This document shows, one piece after another, positions 33,246 through 45,756 of a stretch of 64,000 nt of DNA. The notes below the pieces were generated by a model that saw only the letters and a list, made by a program, of their open reading frames with translations, ran no database searches and was not told the DNA's origin. The translations under genes were made by a program, and so were the position numbers. The DNA comes from Limnanthes douglasii subsp. nivea (lineage: Eukaryota > Streptophyta > Magnoliopsida > Brassicales > Limnanthaceae), in the NCBI GenBank assembly GCA_036936605.1, contig JAUPFV010000002.1, positions 333,225,215-333,289,214 on the forward strand, written 5' to 3'. The first letter of the stretch is position 1; the number at the start of each line of letters is the position of its first letter.

Positions 33246-34298
33246 TCTATGTGTTTAAGTAATCTAAGTCAGGCGTAGGTAATTTTGTCAGTGTGTCTGC
33301 TAAATTATTAAAGTTAATGTCAATTACAGTGTTTGTAATCTGAATGGAAACGTGATTGAAGTGAAATTTGTTGTTCTGGTATTTGTTTTTGTAGTTATGA
33401 ATTGATTTGGGACCTGTAATTTACGTAAACAAGTAAATTCAACCTTAAACTTAAACTGTTTGTTGCTGATGAACAAGTGAATTTCAATTACGGTGTTTGT
33501 AATTTGAATGGAATGTGATTGAAATGAAATTTATGGTTTTGGTATTGGTTTTTGTTGTTATGAATTAATTTGAGACCTGTAATTTGACACCTGTAATTTA
33601 GGTAAGCAAGTAAATGCAGCATTTGTGGTGTTTGTAATTTACGCATGGAATAATACCAATTAGTAGTATTCAGTTTACAAACATGAACCATGAATTGAAC
33701 AACATCAATCATGAAACCATGAAAGAAAACCAACATCACAACACTGGTAGCTAAAGTTCCATATCAACATCAACAAAACCAGTCACATAAACCATGAAAC
33801 ATGAACCATGAAATTAAACAAAACCAGTAACAAAATATGTGATTAAACAAAACCAAGAGTGACTACACAACATAAACAATGAGCCACAAACAAAGAGAAC
33901 GATGAGTACAGAATATAAACCATGATTATATAAACCATGAAATTAAGTCTTCAGTGCTTAAACAACACCACCTAACATCGTAACATAAAGAACTGTTATG
34001 TTGTGCATAACATACAACATATTACCAAAAAAAAACCAGAACATGGGTTGTCTACACAAAAAAGACACTTTAACCTAGTCTTGTGGTTGGGTAATATTAA
34101 CGACATGATTATCACTACCTTCCACTGACGCCTTGAACCACCAGTTCCCACTGCTTTGTTGCCCGATTTCCCGGTAGATCCACCAGAAGCTGCTGATACA
34201 GACCCACCAGCAGCTGCTGCAGCACCATGTGTTGCCGCAGTAGAAAAAAGAGGTGCAGATGATAAAGGTCCACCTACTATAGGCTGCTTGAAAGGACC
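33246..34298. other. region between the two convergent MULE genes
   Basis: It holds the 3' ends of both genes. An approximate 170-bp-spaced duplication is visible: the phrase GTGTTTGTAAT-TGAATGGAA, then GTGATTGAA-TGAAATTT and TATGAATT-ATTTG-GACCTG, at 33328-33418 and again at 33492-33584. From 33690 to 34000 the sequence is rich in AACCATGAAAC/AACATCAACA simple repeats. No further gene is seen. Confidence 0.55.
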
Positions 34299-37200
34299 TC
34301 AAACTGTTTGAGGTAGCTTCCTCTTTTTACCTATGGTTTGCACCTTCAGAGCCTCCTTGTAACCTTGCATACTTCCTCCACTAACCCAAACACTATGTGA
34401 TGAACTTATACTATTTTGAGAGGAATATAGAGTAGCAGCCTGCAATTTAAAATATATTATAAAACTGTAACTGTGCAAGACAATGGACAAATCACAAAAT
34501 CACTTTAATAAATAAAGTGTGGGTATCTTACAGGTGGGGTAGTGTGCCTGGCCAAAGAGTTGTCCCTTCTTTCAAAACAGTGGATCACACTACTCTGTTC
34601 ACACACACACCAACCAAATTGTTTTTTTAATGTAAAGGTAAAAGTAATGGGAATACCCAAAAAAGGACCACTATACAGCTCCACCAACTGGACCACAAAT
34701 AATAATAACTTTAAAAGTAAATTTGGACCACACTAAGAGACAGAACTTACATCACGCATTAATGTGCCTTGACTCCCTATAGAGGCTCCTTCATGCTGTT
34801 ACAAGAGAGATAACATCAAAAACATTAATAACAACATATTGATCTCTTTCAACCAAACAAGGCAGTCACCACAAGCACAAGCATCAGAAGCATGAAAATA
34901 AAACCACAACCATCTCAAACTTACCGGCAATCCAGTAGATCTTGGAGTTTGAGCAGCAGGCGTTGGGGTTGTGGATGCAACCTGTTACAAAAATATACAT
35001 CATCAACAACCACCACAAACAGAGGTACCAATAAAATGTTGTTATAGAAGACTCACCGGTGCAGAAGGAGTATTGGCTGTGGAAGTGGCAGCAACACTTG
35101 CTTGACCGGGAGTAGAGGTGCACCTTCGTTTGTTATGTCCTGGTGCCTTACAGTTGGGACAATGGGGTGTATTGTACTTCCGAGACAACCGTGTCACTCC
35201 AGATGTTGTGTCTTGCAAAGGGGGTTGCAGTCTCTCTGAAGGATCCCTCCTCCTAGCAGTTTGTCGCCTTCCTCGTACTATCTTAACTGGTGGAGGCTGG
35301 ACAAGATGTAGATGGTTCATCGGCCAATGTTGGTATCCATTAATTGGGTTAACTATATTAGCATAATCACCATCTGCGTAGCCACACGAAACCATTTAGA
35401 CACGTAATCCACCGGGTTGACACTGATAAACCAAATACAAGCAACAGCATGGCTACAAGGAATGCCGGAGAGCTGCCATTTACGGCAGTCACATTCCCAT
35501 GCTTCCAAGTCAACCACAAACTTATATTGCACCCTTCTCTATTCCACCTGAAACTTGGGTCCACCAGAAAGAAGAACATTGCAGTCACCAGCAAGCTTGT
35601 AGTTCTTGGTAAGTTTTTTATACACAGAAGGATATATAGGCTGACCCTACTTTGGTATCTGGGTCATTTTCTTTACAATCCTACGAACTGTATGCTCCCT
35701 TATACCTTCCAACAAACTTATTACCCCTTTAGATCTATAATCTAAGATAATCGAGTTAAATGTTTCTGCCAGATTTGATGTTTGCATGAAACAGTTGTTA
35801 TCTTCTCTGTAATGAGCCCTACTCCACTCACATGGCGGCTTTTGTGCTAGCCAGTCATGACAAGCTGTGTTGCACCTTTTCATCTCCGCTGTGTGAAAGT
35901 CAAATTCAGGTACAAACGACGACCTCGCACAAGGCGAAAACAATTGATGTTCTTCTTTTCTAGGGAACACCTTCTTCATGTTGGCGTATAGATGTCGAGC
36001 ACATAACCGATGTTCTGCATTAGGGAACAACTCCTTCAAGGCCGGTACAAGACATTTTTGCTAGTCTGAAATCCAAGTGAAGCTTCCTTGGTTTTGAATG
36101 TTAATTTCAATGGCTAACAGCTCCAGAAACCACTGCCAAGATCCCCTATTTTCACTTTCCACCACAACCTAGGCAAGTGGATACATCTGATCGTTGGCGT
36201 CAACAACAACAACAACAAGTAGTTGTCCCCCGAAAGGCTCTTTCAGAAAACAGCCATCTAACACAAGAACTGGCCTACAACCAGCAGCAATCCCCTTCTT
36301 CAACGCTTCCAGACAGAGGTAAACTCTTTCGAACACCGAATCGTTGCACTAGATAGCAAACGTAGAACTTGGATTAGTTTGTAACAGTTCTTCACCATAC
36401 TGTCTAAGTTTCCTGAACTGAATTCTGTCATCACCGAGAATCATATTGAGAGCTCTCGACTTCGCACGGTACGCCTTTGCCCTAGTGATCTTTACCAAAT
36501 AATCCTTCGCTAACTCGGTCGTCAAGATCTTTACAGACCAGTCGGGATCAGCTTGCCATTGCCTTAAGTAATGGTTTGCAATCCATGTGACGTCAATGTA
36601 TCTGTTAATGTGCGTGGGAACACAGGTGTGGTTGTCGTTAAGAGTTTTGATCCTCCACGCAGGGGCGCAGCCTTGGCAAGAAGCCCAAATAAACCATTTA
36701 CATGACGCCTCGCTACACTTATAATTGCACCTCATTTTGTCGTTTTTATACACCTTCACGCTACGATGCTGTTTGATGTTGTATTGTTTGACAATCTCTT
36801 TAAATGCATTGGCAGATCTGAATTCAAGACCAACTGTCAACTGGAGATACTTCAATTCAGTTAGTGGCCTGAATGTTCTCAGTTTTGGTTTAAACTTCCT
36901 AGGTCTACTCCTTTTAGAAGCAGTAGCTTCATCTTCTTCTTCCGTATCGGGGCTAGTTAGGTTGTCTGAACTGACGAAATCCTCCTCTGTACTGGACTCA
37001 CTTTCTAAACTCCCATTGGAACATATCTCATCATCTTCACTTCCACTTTCGATGTACTCCCCTGGACCGTAATTACTATCGCTGCTGTCATCTGAGTTAT
37101 TAAAAGGCTCAGCAGGTTGTGCTGGCTGAGCAGGCACCTCGTCAAACTGTGTCATGTCAACACCATCGAAAAAAGAATGTTCAATGCCTTCTAAACCATC

Positions 37201-38797
37201 ACCTGCACCTCTATCTTGACCTCCACCTTGACTCCCTTCTGCCTCTACATTCATACCAACATCTTGACCCTCGTCTCCATCACTAGACCCATCAAAACCA
37301 TCACCTGCACCCCCATCTTGATCCCCACCTTGAACCATATCTTGACCCCCTTCTCCCTCTACATTCATACCAGCATCTTGACCCCTATCTTAACCCTCAT
37401 TTTCACCCCCACCTCCATCAGCAGACCCAAACATTAACTACACCCTTGACTGCATCACCAACACCATCTGTTTCTATACTAGCCTTCACACCTCCACATT
37501 TTATACTAGCCTCAACACCACTGTCTTCTACCCTATCAATATTAACACCATGATCTGCACCAGCCCCCACATTATCATTTACATCAACATTCAAATTCTC
37601 TTCTACCCTATCAATATTAACACCACGATCTGAACTAGCCACCAAATTACCAATTACATCTACATTCAAATTGTCTTCTACCATATCCTTATTAAAATAT
37701 GAACCATCCACCACATTAACATCTTCCCTTTCATCATTCAAACCAGGTGCACCATTATCTACCCTATCATCATGCACACCAGCTGTAACAGGTGCACCAT
37801 CATCTACGACATTATCATCTACCCTATCTACATCCTCAACATCACTCTTACCATCTAACCCATCATCACCCTTACCGTCTAACCCATCGCTTTCTCCAGA
37901 ACCTTCAAGACTGTTTTCTGCACCTTTTTTGTTCGGGTAGAACTCATCATACATTTCATCGATGAATTTTTCAAACGCTTCATCGTAGTCAACCTCTGCA
38001 TTGTTCTCAACAACATTAGGATCAGCACCACCCTCTGCATTATTATCAACAGCATTAGGGTCAGGTGCACCATCATTATTTTCAACAAGTGCACCATCAT
38101 CTACCACAACAACAACATTTGATTCAAATTCCTTTTCAACAACAACATTTGAGACAAATTCATTTTCATCAGCAACATTTGAGACAAATTCCTTTTCAAC
38201 AAAATCATTTTGAAAATCTTTTCTACCTTGACCTGAACCAATGTCTATAGGTTCACCCCTAAGTATGACGCTACTGGTGCCCTCTACGTCAACTATATGC
38301 ACTGTTTCTGGCACTCTTTATGGCTTTTTTCCCGTTTCGAAGGAGAGACGATCTCTAAAGAAGGTGTCCTGTCTGAGTATATCGTCACTAACCTGGTGTC
38401 ATCCAACATCTGGGTTATTGCGTAAGCATCTGCATCATTGTTGATTAGATGGATTTTCTGATTCGCACCAGGCAGCTTGTAAGCAAACTGGAAATAGCCA
38501 CACGATTCCGCTGCATCAGTGAGTGAGTGAATCTCATGGAGCTCCATGATGGAGAACTTGTCTGGGTTGATGAAGTCTATAGTCGTCGACTTCCCTCCAA
38601 CGTATTTCAAAACCCGTTTTATTTTAATCTTCCCTTCATAATGATAATCCACAGCAAAAAGGTGTTTGTTAGCACCTGAAATCATAAAAAACACTCATTA
38701 GAACACGATTCACTAACAAATGAAACTACAAAAAATAAACTAAACAAAAGACAGATAGTGTAGTCTGAAATTAACCTTGGTAAGAAGCACTCGTCAT
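34299..38797 (-). pseudogene. MuDR-type transposase (PB1-like, DBD, DDE, SWIM, CCHC), decayed
   Basis: Exon 1 (38797-38776, MTSASYQ) splices to 38675, giving a PB1-like domain (GANKHLFAVDYHYEGKIKIK, LINNDADAYAITQML). An Asn/Asp/Glu/Gly-rich acidic linker spans about 38310-37080. The Mutator DNA-binding domain is at 36900-36400 (LQLTVGLEFRSANAFKEIVK, CSEASCKWFIWASCQG, HTCVPTHINRYIDVTWIA). The DDE entry LVLDGCFLKEPFGGQLL is at about 36260, AEHRLCARHLYANMKK at about 36020, a SWIM zinc finger CDCRKWQLSGIPCSHAVAC at about 35500-35440, and a CCHC knuckle CPNCKAPGHNKRRC at about 35170-35130. Four small C-terminal exons end in the basic GKKRKLPQTV. Damage: frameshifts near 38310 and 35395, and stops near 37390, 36350, 36172 and 36062. 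Several stops are TAG in place of Gln or Trp codons. Confidence 0.88.
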
Positions 38798-38990
38798 TGT
38801 TTCCCTAACCAAACCCTAGGGTTTTCAATTAGGGGAAAGTAGGATACAACGAACAACGAACTAGGGTTTTACAGAAATGGATGGTGACAAGGACGAACAA
38901 CAAACTAGGGTTTCCAGGGGCAGTGGGTGAGTGACCTAGGGTTTTGTGGGGCAGTGGGTGATGACCGAATCGAACTGAGCTTGCGTTTAA

Positions 38991-39120
38991 GAGAGAGTCA
39001 GTGAGTGAGAAAATATGCTAGCAGATGGAATCACGATTAAGGGAGAGAGAGTCAGTGAGTGAGAAAATATGCTAGCAGATGGAATCACGATTAAGGGAGA
39101 GAGAGAGAGAGAGAGAGAGC
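38991..39120. repeat. 54-bp tandem duplication and (GA)n inside the MULE
   Basis: GTCAGTGAGTGAGAAAATAT followed by GCTAGCAGATGGAATCACG occurs twice, at 38997 and 39051 (period 54), then runs into about 12 GA units. It lies in the 5' leader/promoter region of the transposase gene. Confidence 0.85.
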
Positions 39121-39299
39121 AAGATAGTCAGTGGGGAGGGAAGAATGGCTATCGTTCGTTGAGTTTCCAAGAGTAGAATTCAGGAGGGAAAATGTTAGGG
39201 TTGTAAGATTTGGGGGGGGGGGATTCACAATTGGGTCAGATAAGGATTTGGGTGAAATTAACAAATGGGTCGGGTTATTATTAAGTGGGTGGGTTTTAT

Positions 39300-39621
39300 T
39301 GGGGTGAAAGTAATAAAGATGGGTCGAGTAAATAGTTAAAAGGGTGGGTCAGGTGAAATCGAAGAGTAAAAGGTAAAAATTAAAGTAAATAAGGTAAAAT
39401 GACTAACAAGGGTGTTTTTGGAAGAAAATAATGGATGACCGTATGTGGAACAAAGCTGCGTACTTTAGCCTGCCACGTGTCAGCTCCTAGTTAATTTGCA
39501 CGCACTAATGGCAAAAATGCAACGTTTTTGGAGACCGGTGACTAGTTTTGGGGACGAATGAAGCTTAGTGACAGGAGTGCAACAGGTGTCAAACATCGGT
39601 GACTAACCAAGGTTTTTAGAC
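39300..39621 (-). repeat. right terminal inverted repeat of the MULE
   Basis: Inverted partner of 32359-32680, with scattered substitutions and one small insertion near its inner end. It carries the same CACGTG motif and should contain the transposase promoter. Confidence 0.92.
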
Positions 39622-39689
39622 GATTTTATACTTTAAATACTCTTTTATATAAAATATAGTAACCAATTTCTCTTTTTTTGTTTTTTTAA

Positions 39690-40570
39690 TTTTAATTTTC
39701 AAACGTATGTATTTTTTAAACTGTAACTCGGAAAAGAGTCCGAAAACACCATTGATTTTATTTTTTTAAGATGAACAAAACTGGTACCATTCATGATATG
39801 TTTTGAATTTTTTAAAAAATAAATTTACACAAGTTTCGCAGTTATATGGTTTCGCATCTAGTGACGGGTTTCGCATCTACCAAAATAAAAAAGGTTATGC
39901 ATATATCAAAACAAAGAGGTTTCTCATCTAGCAAAATAAAAATTTCACATCTATCAAAATAAAAAAGGTTTTGCATCTACCAAAATAAAGAAGGTTCCGC
40001 ATATATCAAAACAAAGAGGTTTCTCATATAGCAAAATAAAGAAGGTTTTGCCTCTATCAAAATAAAGAAGGTTTCGAATCTATCAAAATAAAGAAGGTTT
40101 AGCATCTACCAATATAAAGAAGGTTTCACATCTAGCAAAATAAAGAAGGTTTTGCATCTAGCACAACAAAATAGGTTTCGCATCTATCATAACGAAGAAG
40201 GTTTCGCATCTTCTTCGCGAAACCCCTATAAATTTTAAAACTTTAAAAATATGTATTTTTTAAACCGTAACTCGAAAACAAATTTGAAAATATTGTTGGT
40301 TTTTTTTAAGACGAACAAACTAGTACCACTCATGATATGTTATGAATGTTTTTTAAAAAATAGAATAAATAACGTTTTACATCTATCAAAAACATGTTTT
40401 TTTGCATCTACCATTCCAGAAGGATTACACATTTCGCAACTATCGGTAGGTACAAATACAAACGTTTCGCATCTATCACAAAATATATTTTGCATCTACC
40501 AGTGAAGAAACATACCGGTTTCGCATCTATACTTACTCACTGAAGTTGAAAGTTTCGCATCTTCTTCGTT
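39690..40570. repeat. satellite-like array of GGTTTCGCATCTATCAAAATAA units
   Basis: A 26-27-bp unit close to GGTTTCGCATCTATCAAAAT plus AAAGAA is repeated about 15 times at 39840-40215 and a further six or so times at 40370-40570. Each block is preceded by a related 130-bp segment (ATGTATTTTTTAAAC-GTAACTCG ... CATTCATGATATGTT), at 39705-39810 and 40247-40345. So a larger unit, the 130-bp head plus an array, is itself duplicated. No continuous reading frame crosses it. Confidence 0.85.
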
Positions 40571-40965
40571 GAAAACACAGAATCTGTTACGCGACTGAAA
40601 ATCCCAAAAATACAAAATAAAACACTAAAATTAACGAAACACTAATACAATGCTACAAATAAACTACATTACCATAATTCAAACTCAAAACTAACAAGAA
40701 ATTCGACTCGAAACACTACAAAAACATACGAAAATAGATCTTAAAAAATAGCGATTTCGAGCTTAAATTCGAGTTTCAAACACATAAAACATCAAGTATT
40801 TTCGCATAATCAAGTAAAACACAAATCAAATCATATGAAAACAAAAGAAAAACAAAAAATTGAGTAAAAAAATTACAGAATCGCTTAATACAGAGTTGTT
40901 CTATTCACGAAGAGAGAGAGAGAGGGAGAGAGAGAGAGAGAGAGAGTGAGAGAGAGAGAGAGAGT

Positions 40966-40999
<34 letters not shown>

Positions 41000-41167
41000 A
41001 ATAGGGGAAAATGTGAATATGGGTCTAAAAGCCTTTTATATTATAGAGTAGGGGTATTTAGAGTATTAGTGGGTCTTTAATGGTAAATATTTGACTAAAA
41101 ATGGTCTTTCTTGGAGAATAATGAAAATATAGGTCTTAGATGGATAATAGGGTGTTGTTGGAAACGA
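40571..41167. other. spacer with a long (GA)n microsatellite
   Basis: AT-rich sequence. Interrupted GA repeats occupy 40909-41000 (GAGAGAGAG broken by GG and TGAG). Nothing else was recognised. Confidence 0.6.
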
Positions 41168-41889
41168 GAAATAATTTCTGAACGAAAGTGACCGAATTCA
41201 AAATTCAAAAAAACGGTTTTGCTTTTGGGATCCGCCTCTTGTACCCTGCTAATCATGATATAATCTAACAAGCTTATACTCCGCACTCTATGACTTGTTC
41301 GATAATGTATCAAGAATAAATTGGTCGACTAGTCGATCTAATTACACTAAAATATCTAGCAATCTACTCTTATTTTAGTGTAATTCGTGATCAACTAAAC
41401 ACAATCAACAATTAACAAATTTATGCATAAATGAGATATCGTAACGATTGAATTTCACATTATAGTATACTACACATTTCAAATATTTGAATATCAAGGT
41501 ACCACTAAGGATTGAACCTTTACTATTAATAATGATTACATGTAAATAATATACAGATATATTTACATTCTTATTTGTTCTTACTTGGCGCTATCTTTTA
41601 CTAGCCTTGTCTCCTTATCATTCTTAAGCATATCAAAGCCAAGTCCAAGCTTCTTGAAGCAGTTAAACTTCATGCTCAAATAGGTAGATATTTTCCTCTT
41701 GCACCTGCAGATGAAATGTTTCAAAAAAACTATTAAGAAGATAATCTTCAACCTTCACAACTTGCAGGTCTGAACACATACCTTGGGATGATACTACAAA
41801 TGTAACTTGATCCTAGATGTTAAGCTTTCGACATTAAATTCAACATCTAATGACATATTAGATGAGAATTGGGTATCTCAAAATTGGAG

Positions 41890-44735
41890 ATTTCAAATGG
41901 ACTTTAATCCCATCCCAATAGTCAATTTGTGCACAAGATCTTTACTTAACCCTTTGGTTAAATGATCGACTAAATTATATTGAGTTCTCACAATGTCTAC
42001 TGAAATAACATCATGCGTGATACGCTCATGAATCATACTGTGTCTAATACATAAGTGTCTAGAATTTCCTTTGTAAATTTGTCTATAGACATTGGCCAAA
42101 GCAGCTTCACTAACACATCTGATAGATACATGTGATATCGATTTGGGCCACAACGAAATTTCATACATTAATGTTTTTTGCTGCTCAGCTTCTTTACTCG
42201 TTGATGTTAATACCACAAACTCTGATTCTATTGTTGAATCCGTAATACAAGTTTCTTTCTTAGATTCCCAAGGGATAACACCTCCCCCAAGTAGAAATAC
42301 TCGTTCACTTGTGGAAGAGTGATCTTCCATATTGGAAATATAACGCATATCTGAATAATATTCAAGTACAGAAGGAAATCCAGTATAGGTTAAACCATAA
42401 TTCATGGTTCCTTTTAAATACTTGAATACTCGATTTAAAGCTTTCCAATGATATGAACTAGGATTGCTAGTATACCTACTAAGCTTTCCAAACAAAGGAA
42501 ATATCTACCATAGTTCTAGTCATGGAATACATAAGACACCCGATGGATCTTGAGTATTCAAGTTGAGATATAACAACACCTTTATTAGGTTAAAGCTTAA
42601 GACTAGGATCTATAAGTGAGCTTACCGGAGAACAATATTTAAAATTAAATTTGTATATTCTCAATAAGGAGATTGAGAAATCGATATACTATTGTTCTTT
42701 TGCTTGATTCTTATACCAGGGATCATTTCAGCTTCCCCCAAATACTTCATCTCAAAATTCGATGATAAGAATTTCTTCGTTTCCTCAACCTGATTTTGGT
42801 TAGTACCAAAAATCAACATATCATCAACATGTAGACAAATCATAAATCCTTTACTAGAATTATCAAATTTGCTATATACAAAGTTGTCCGCTTGATTAAG
42901 AATAAAGCCATTAGATAATATCACATTATCAAATTCTTTGATGTCAATCTTTTAGTGCTTGTTTCAAACCATACAAATATTTTTTCAACATGCATACCTT
43001 GTTTTCACAACCAAGCATGACAAAACCTTTCGGTTGTTTCGCATAAATATACTCATCCAAATCACCATTCAAGAATGCAGTTTTCAAATCCATCTATTTC
43101 CCAATGATTTGCAGCCATGAGGTAAACCAGCCAACTCCCGTGTATTATTATGCATGAGAGACTTCATCTCATCTTGGATAGTTTTTTTTCCAGAATGCAG
43201 CATCCCTTGATGTCATAGCATCACTAAAAGTCCTTGGATCATTTTCAATAACAAAAAAAATCTTAATATCGATAATTAATCTTATCTCTTGATCCTTTAA
43301 CTAAATAAAGTTAAAAATAATATCCGAACGACTTAGCTTTTCTAAATCTAGTACTTCTCATTGGTTCAGAAGGTTCAGATACGAAAGCGATACCACTTGA
43401 TATATTTTTAGTTTGAATTAAGTTCCTATTCAAAGAGTTTTGAATCATATTTCTAGGTCTAGGTATAGAAGTATATATCTCTTCATCAAATATTTCATCT
43501 CTTGACTTGATAATCATGTTCACCAAAACATAACCATTAGATTCTAACACATAGAACCTATGCACAACGAAATGCTTAGCATATCCAATGAAGATACAAT
43601 CTATACCTCTTTCACCCAAATTTTTCCTTTTGGGTTTCAGTGAGCCTTACAACTGCTCTACAACCCCAGACTCTCAGATAACTTAGTGTTGGAGGCTTCT
43701 TAAACCAAAGCTCATATGGAGTCATCTTATTCCTTTTAGTAGGAATACGATTCAATAACTAACAAGTTGTTAACATAGCCTTACCCCATAATCCTTCACT
43801 CAAACCTAAATATAACAACATGAAATTAATCATTTCTTTCAAAGTCCTATTCTTCCTCTCAGCTATACCATTTTATTGTGGTGTATAAGGAGCCTTGGTT
43901 TGATGAATTATACCAGTAGAATGAAAATATATAGGATCATAATATTCACCTCCTCTATCCGTATGTAGATTTTTAATCAAATCATTCTTATGTAGCTCTA
44001 ATTCTTCCTTATATATTTTAAACTTATCAAGAGCTTCATTTTTAGCATGAAACAAATAAATGTAGCAATATCTAGATGCATCATCAATAAAAATAATAAC
44101 ATATTTTTTATTTCTTAACGAACGTGTAGCATGTAATCACATAAATTATTATGTATTAGTTCTAATATTTTAGAAACTCGGTTAACAATATTGGAAAGTT
44201 TTCTAGTTATTTTAGTTAACATGCAAGTTTTACATTTTTCATTGTTTGCATCAATAGGAAGAATATGGCTCATTTTCGATATGTATTTTATTCTTCCATA
44301 TGTCCAAATCTAGCATGTCATAATTCTGCTTTATTCAAATTTCTACACATACTAGTAGACGTCATGCAAACATAATCATTTTTGAATGAAACATTAATAT
44401 TTAACATAAACATACAATTACGCACATATTCGCCCATAAATATACCATGTTTTGATAATACATACTTGTCACTTTTGTACACTTGTTTTAAACCATAATT
44501 GTTTAAAACAACACCAGACAAGAGATTCTTTCGAATCCTATGAACATAAAATACATTGTGTAATAATATATATTTTCCAAAAGTAAATAATAACTTAACA
44601 TTTCCTTGTCTTTTAATTGGTTCGATCGCAACATTTACCATCTTAAATGACGATCCATCTTCAATCAGTTGAAAATTATTGAACCATCGAATATCCTTAC
44701 ATACATGACTTATTGCTCCCGAATCAATTCATCAT
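41890..44735 (-). pseudogene. copia pol: protease, integrase, RT, RNase H
   Basis: Protease active-site motif IDSGAISHVC is at about 44727-44700. The pre-integrase region (LLSGVVLNNYGLKQVYKSDK) is at 44640-44318. Integrase core segments are HTDRGGEYYDPIYFHSTGI (43980-43920) and NGIAERKNRTLKEMINFM after a stop. An integrase/RT junction lies at 43619-43311 (GIDCIFIGYAKHFVVHRFYV). The RT catalytic motif MICLHVDDMLIFGTN is at about 42850-42800. RNase H is at 42495-41893 (LEYYSDMRYISN, TDSTIESEFVVLTS, HLTKGLSKDLV). Many stops and frameshifts make it inactive. Confidence 0.85.
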
Positions 44736-45756
44736 TCAACATCTTCATCTTGCACATAAAATGCCTCAGATATTAGAGATATACTATTCTTACCAGAATT
44801 AAAATTCTGAAATAACTTGTTGCTTTTTAGGATCCTTAGATCCACTTGAACCAACATTGTTTCCACTTGGACCAGCATTGTTCCCACTTGGACCAACATT
44901 ATTTTTTCGTTTTCCAAATCCTTTCTAAAGTGAAGGTTTTCCATATTTCCAACATGTCATTTTAGACTTTTTGTTGGAATAATTGTGTTTTTGTTGTTGC
45001 CCTTAAACTTTCGTTTATTTCTCTTATCTGTATTTGCATTCTTAAAGAATCTATTGTTTTCAGCAATATTTACAAATAAGTTTCCCACTTGGTTTTTACC
45101 TTTACTATTACTGATTTCATCTTGAGCCATTCGAGACTCTTCAATCTTAAAATGACTACCAAGTTCGACTAAAGTCATTTCTTCCTTGTTATGTTTCAAA
45201 GTGTGTTTAAAATCCCTCTATGAATAAGGAAATCTATCAATAATAAAAGACACCGAGATACATTCATCCATTTTCATATTGTGTTGAACGAATTGACCCA
45301 GAGTTCATAGTAATTTATTGTATTGTTCCATCACAGGTCGAGAATCAACCATTATGTTATTAATAAAATTAATGACCAAGAACTTCCTACTAGAAGCATC
45401 TTCTGTAATATATTTCAATTCAATAGAATCCCGTAATTCTTTTTACAGTTTCTACATTTTGGTATACATTAAACAAAGTCAGACATATTGTTTAATATGT
45501 GGCCGCGATAAATGTATTCAGCATTCTCCCACTTGTTGCACTTCCTTGTTTATTCCAGTGTTTCATTCTTAATGATCTCCGGGCAGAGGGTACTCAAGAC
45601 ATAAGCAACCTTGAGGGTAGTTAACAGAAAATGCAAATTTTTTTGCCACCATCTAAAATCATGTCCTTCAAACTTGTCTAGTTTAGCGAATTTACTTGTC
45701 ATATCCTTCGTTGATTCTCCTTCATTAGTCATCTCTATCTTCATAAACAAGAACAA
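44736..45756 (-). pseudogene. copia gag
   Basis: 45756-45550 begins near KFAKLDKFEGHDFRWWQKNL, the usual N-terminal gag phrase F-G-x-F-x-W-x in copia elements, followed by LLTTLKVAYVLS. 45199-44957 holds a basic stretch (FKNANTDKRNKRKFKGNNK) where a zinc knuckle would be expected, but the cysteines are not visible. A small tandem repeat of about 21 bp, three times, at 44838-44905 encodes MLVQVGT / MLVQVET / MLVQVDL. The frame is broken several times. Confidence 0.7.

Larger units (their letters stand above)
32359..39621 (-). mobile_element. Mutator-like element (MULE) with long TIRs and two convergent genes
   Basis: A 7263-bp element is bounded by GGCTAAAAACC on the left and GGTTTTTAGAC on the right (inverted complements apart from one base). 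It is flanked by the direct repeat GATTTTATAC at 32349-32358 and 39622-39631; a duplication of 9-11 bp is a Mutator-superfamily trait. The terminal inverted repeats extend inwards about 320 bp with high identity. Inside are a minus-strand transposase gene (38797 to 34299) and a plus-strand zinc-finger gene (32837-33245), which run toward each other. The transposase is broken by stops and frameshifts; the small gene is not. Confidence 0.93.

Noticed and set aside
36725..37072. Plus-strand 115-aa frame that looks like a membrane protein
   Set aside because: Complement of the MULE DNA-binding domain and acidic linker.
37671..38250. Ser/Thr-rich plus-strand frames
   Set aside because: Reverse reading of the Asp/Val/Asn-rich acidic linker of the MULE transposase.
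39831..40570. Direct repeats with short spacers as a CRISPR-like array
   Set aside because: Units are contiguous without unique spacers, are degenerate, and the genome is a plant nuclear one.
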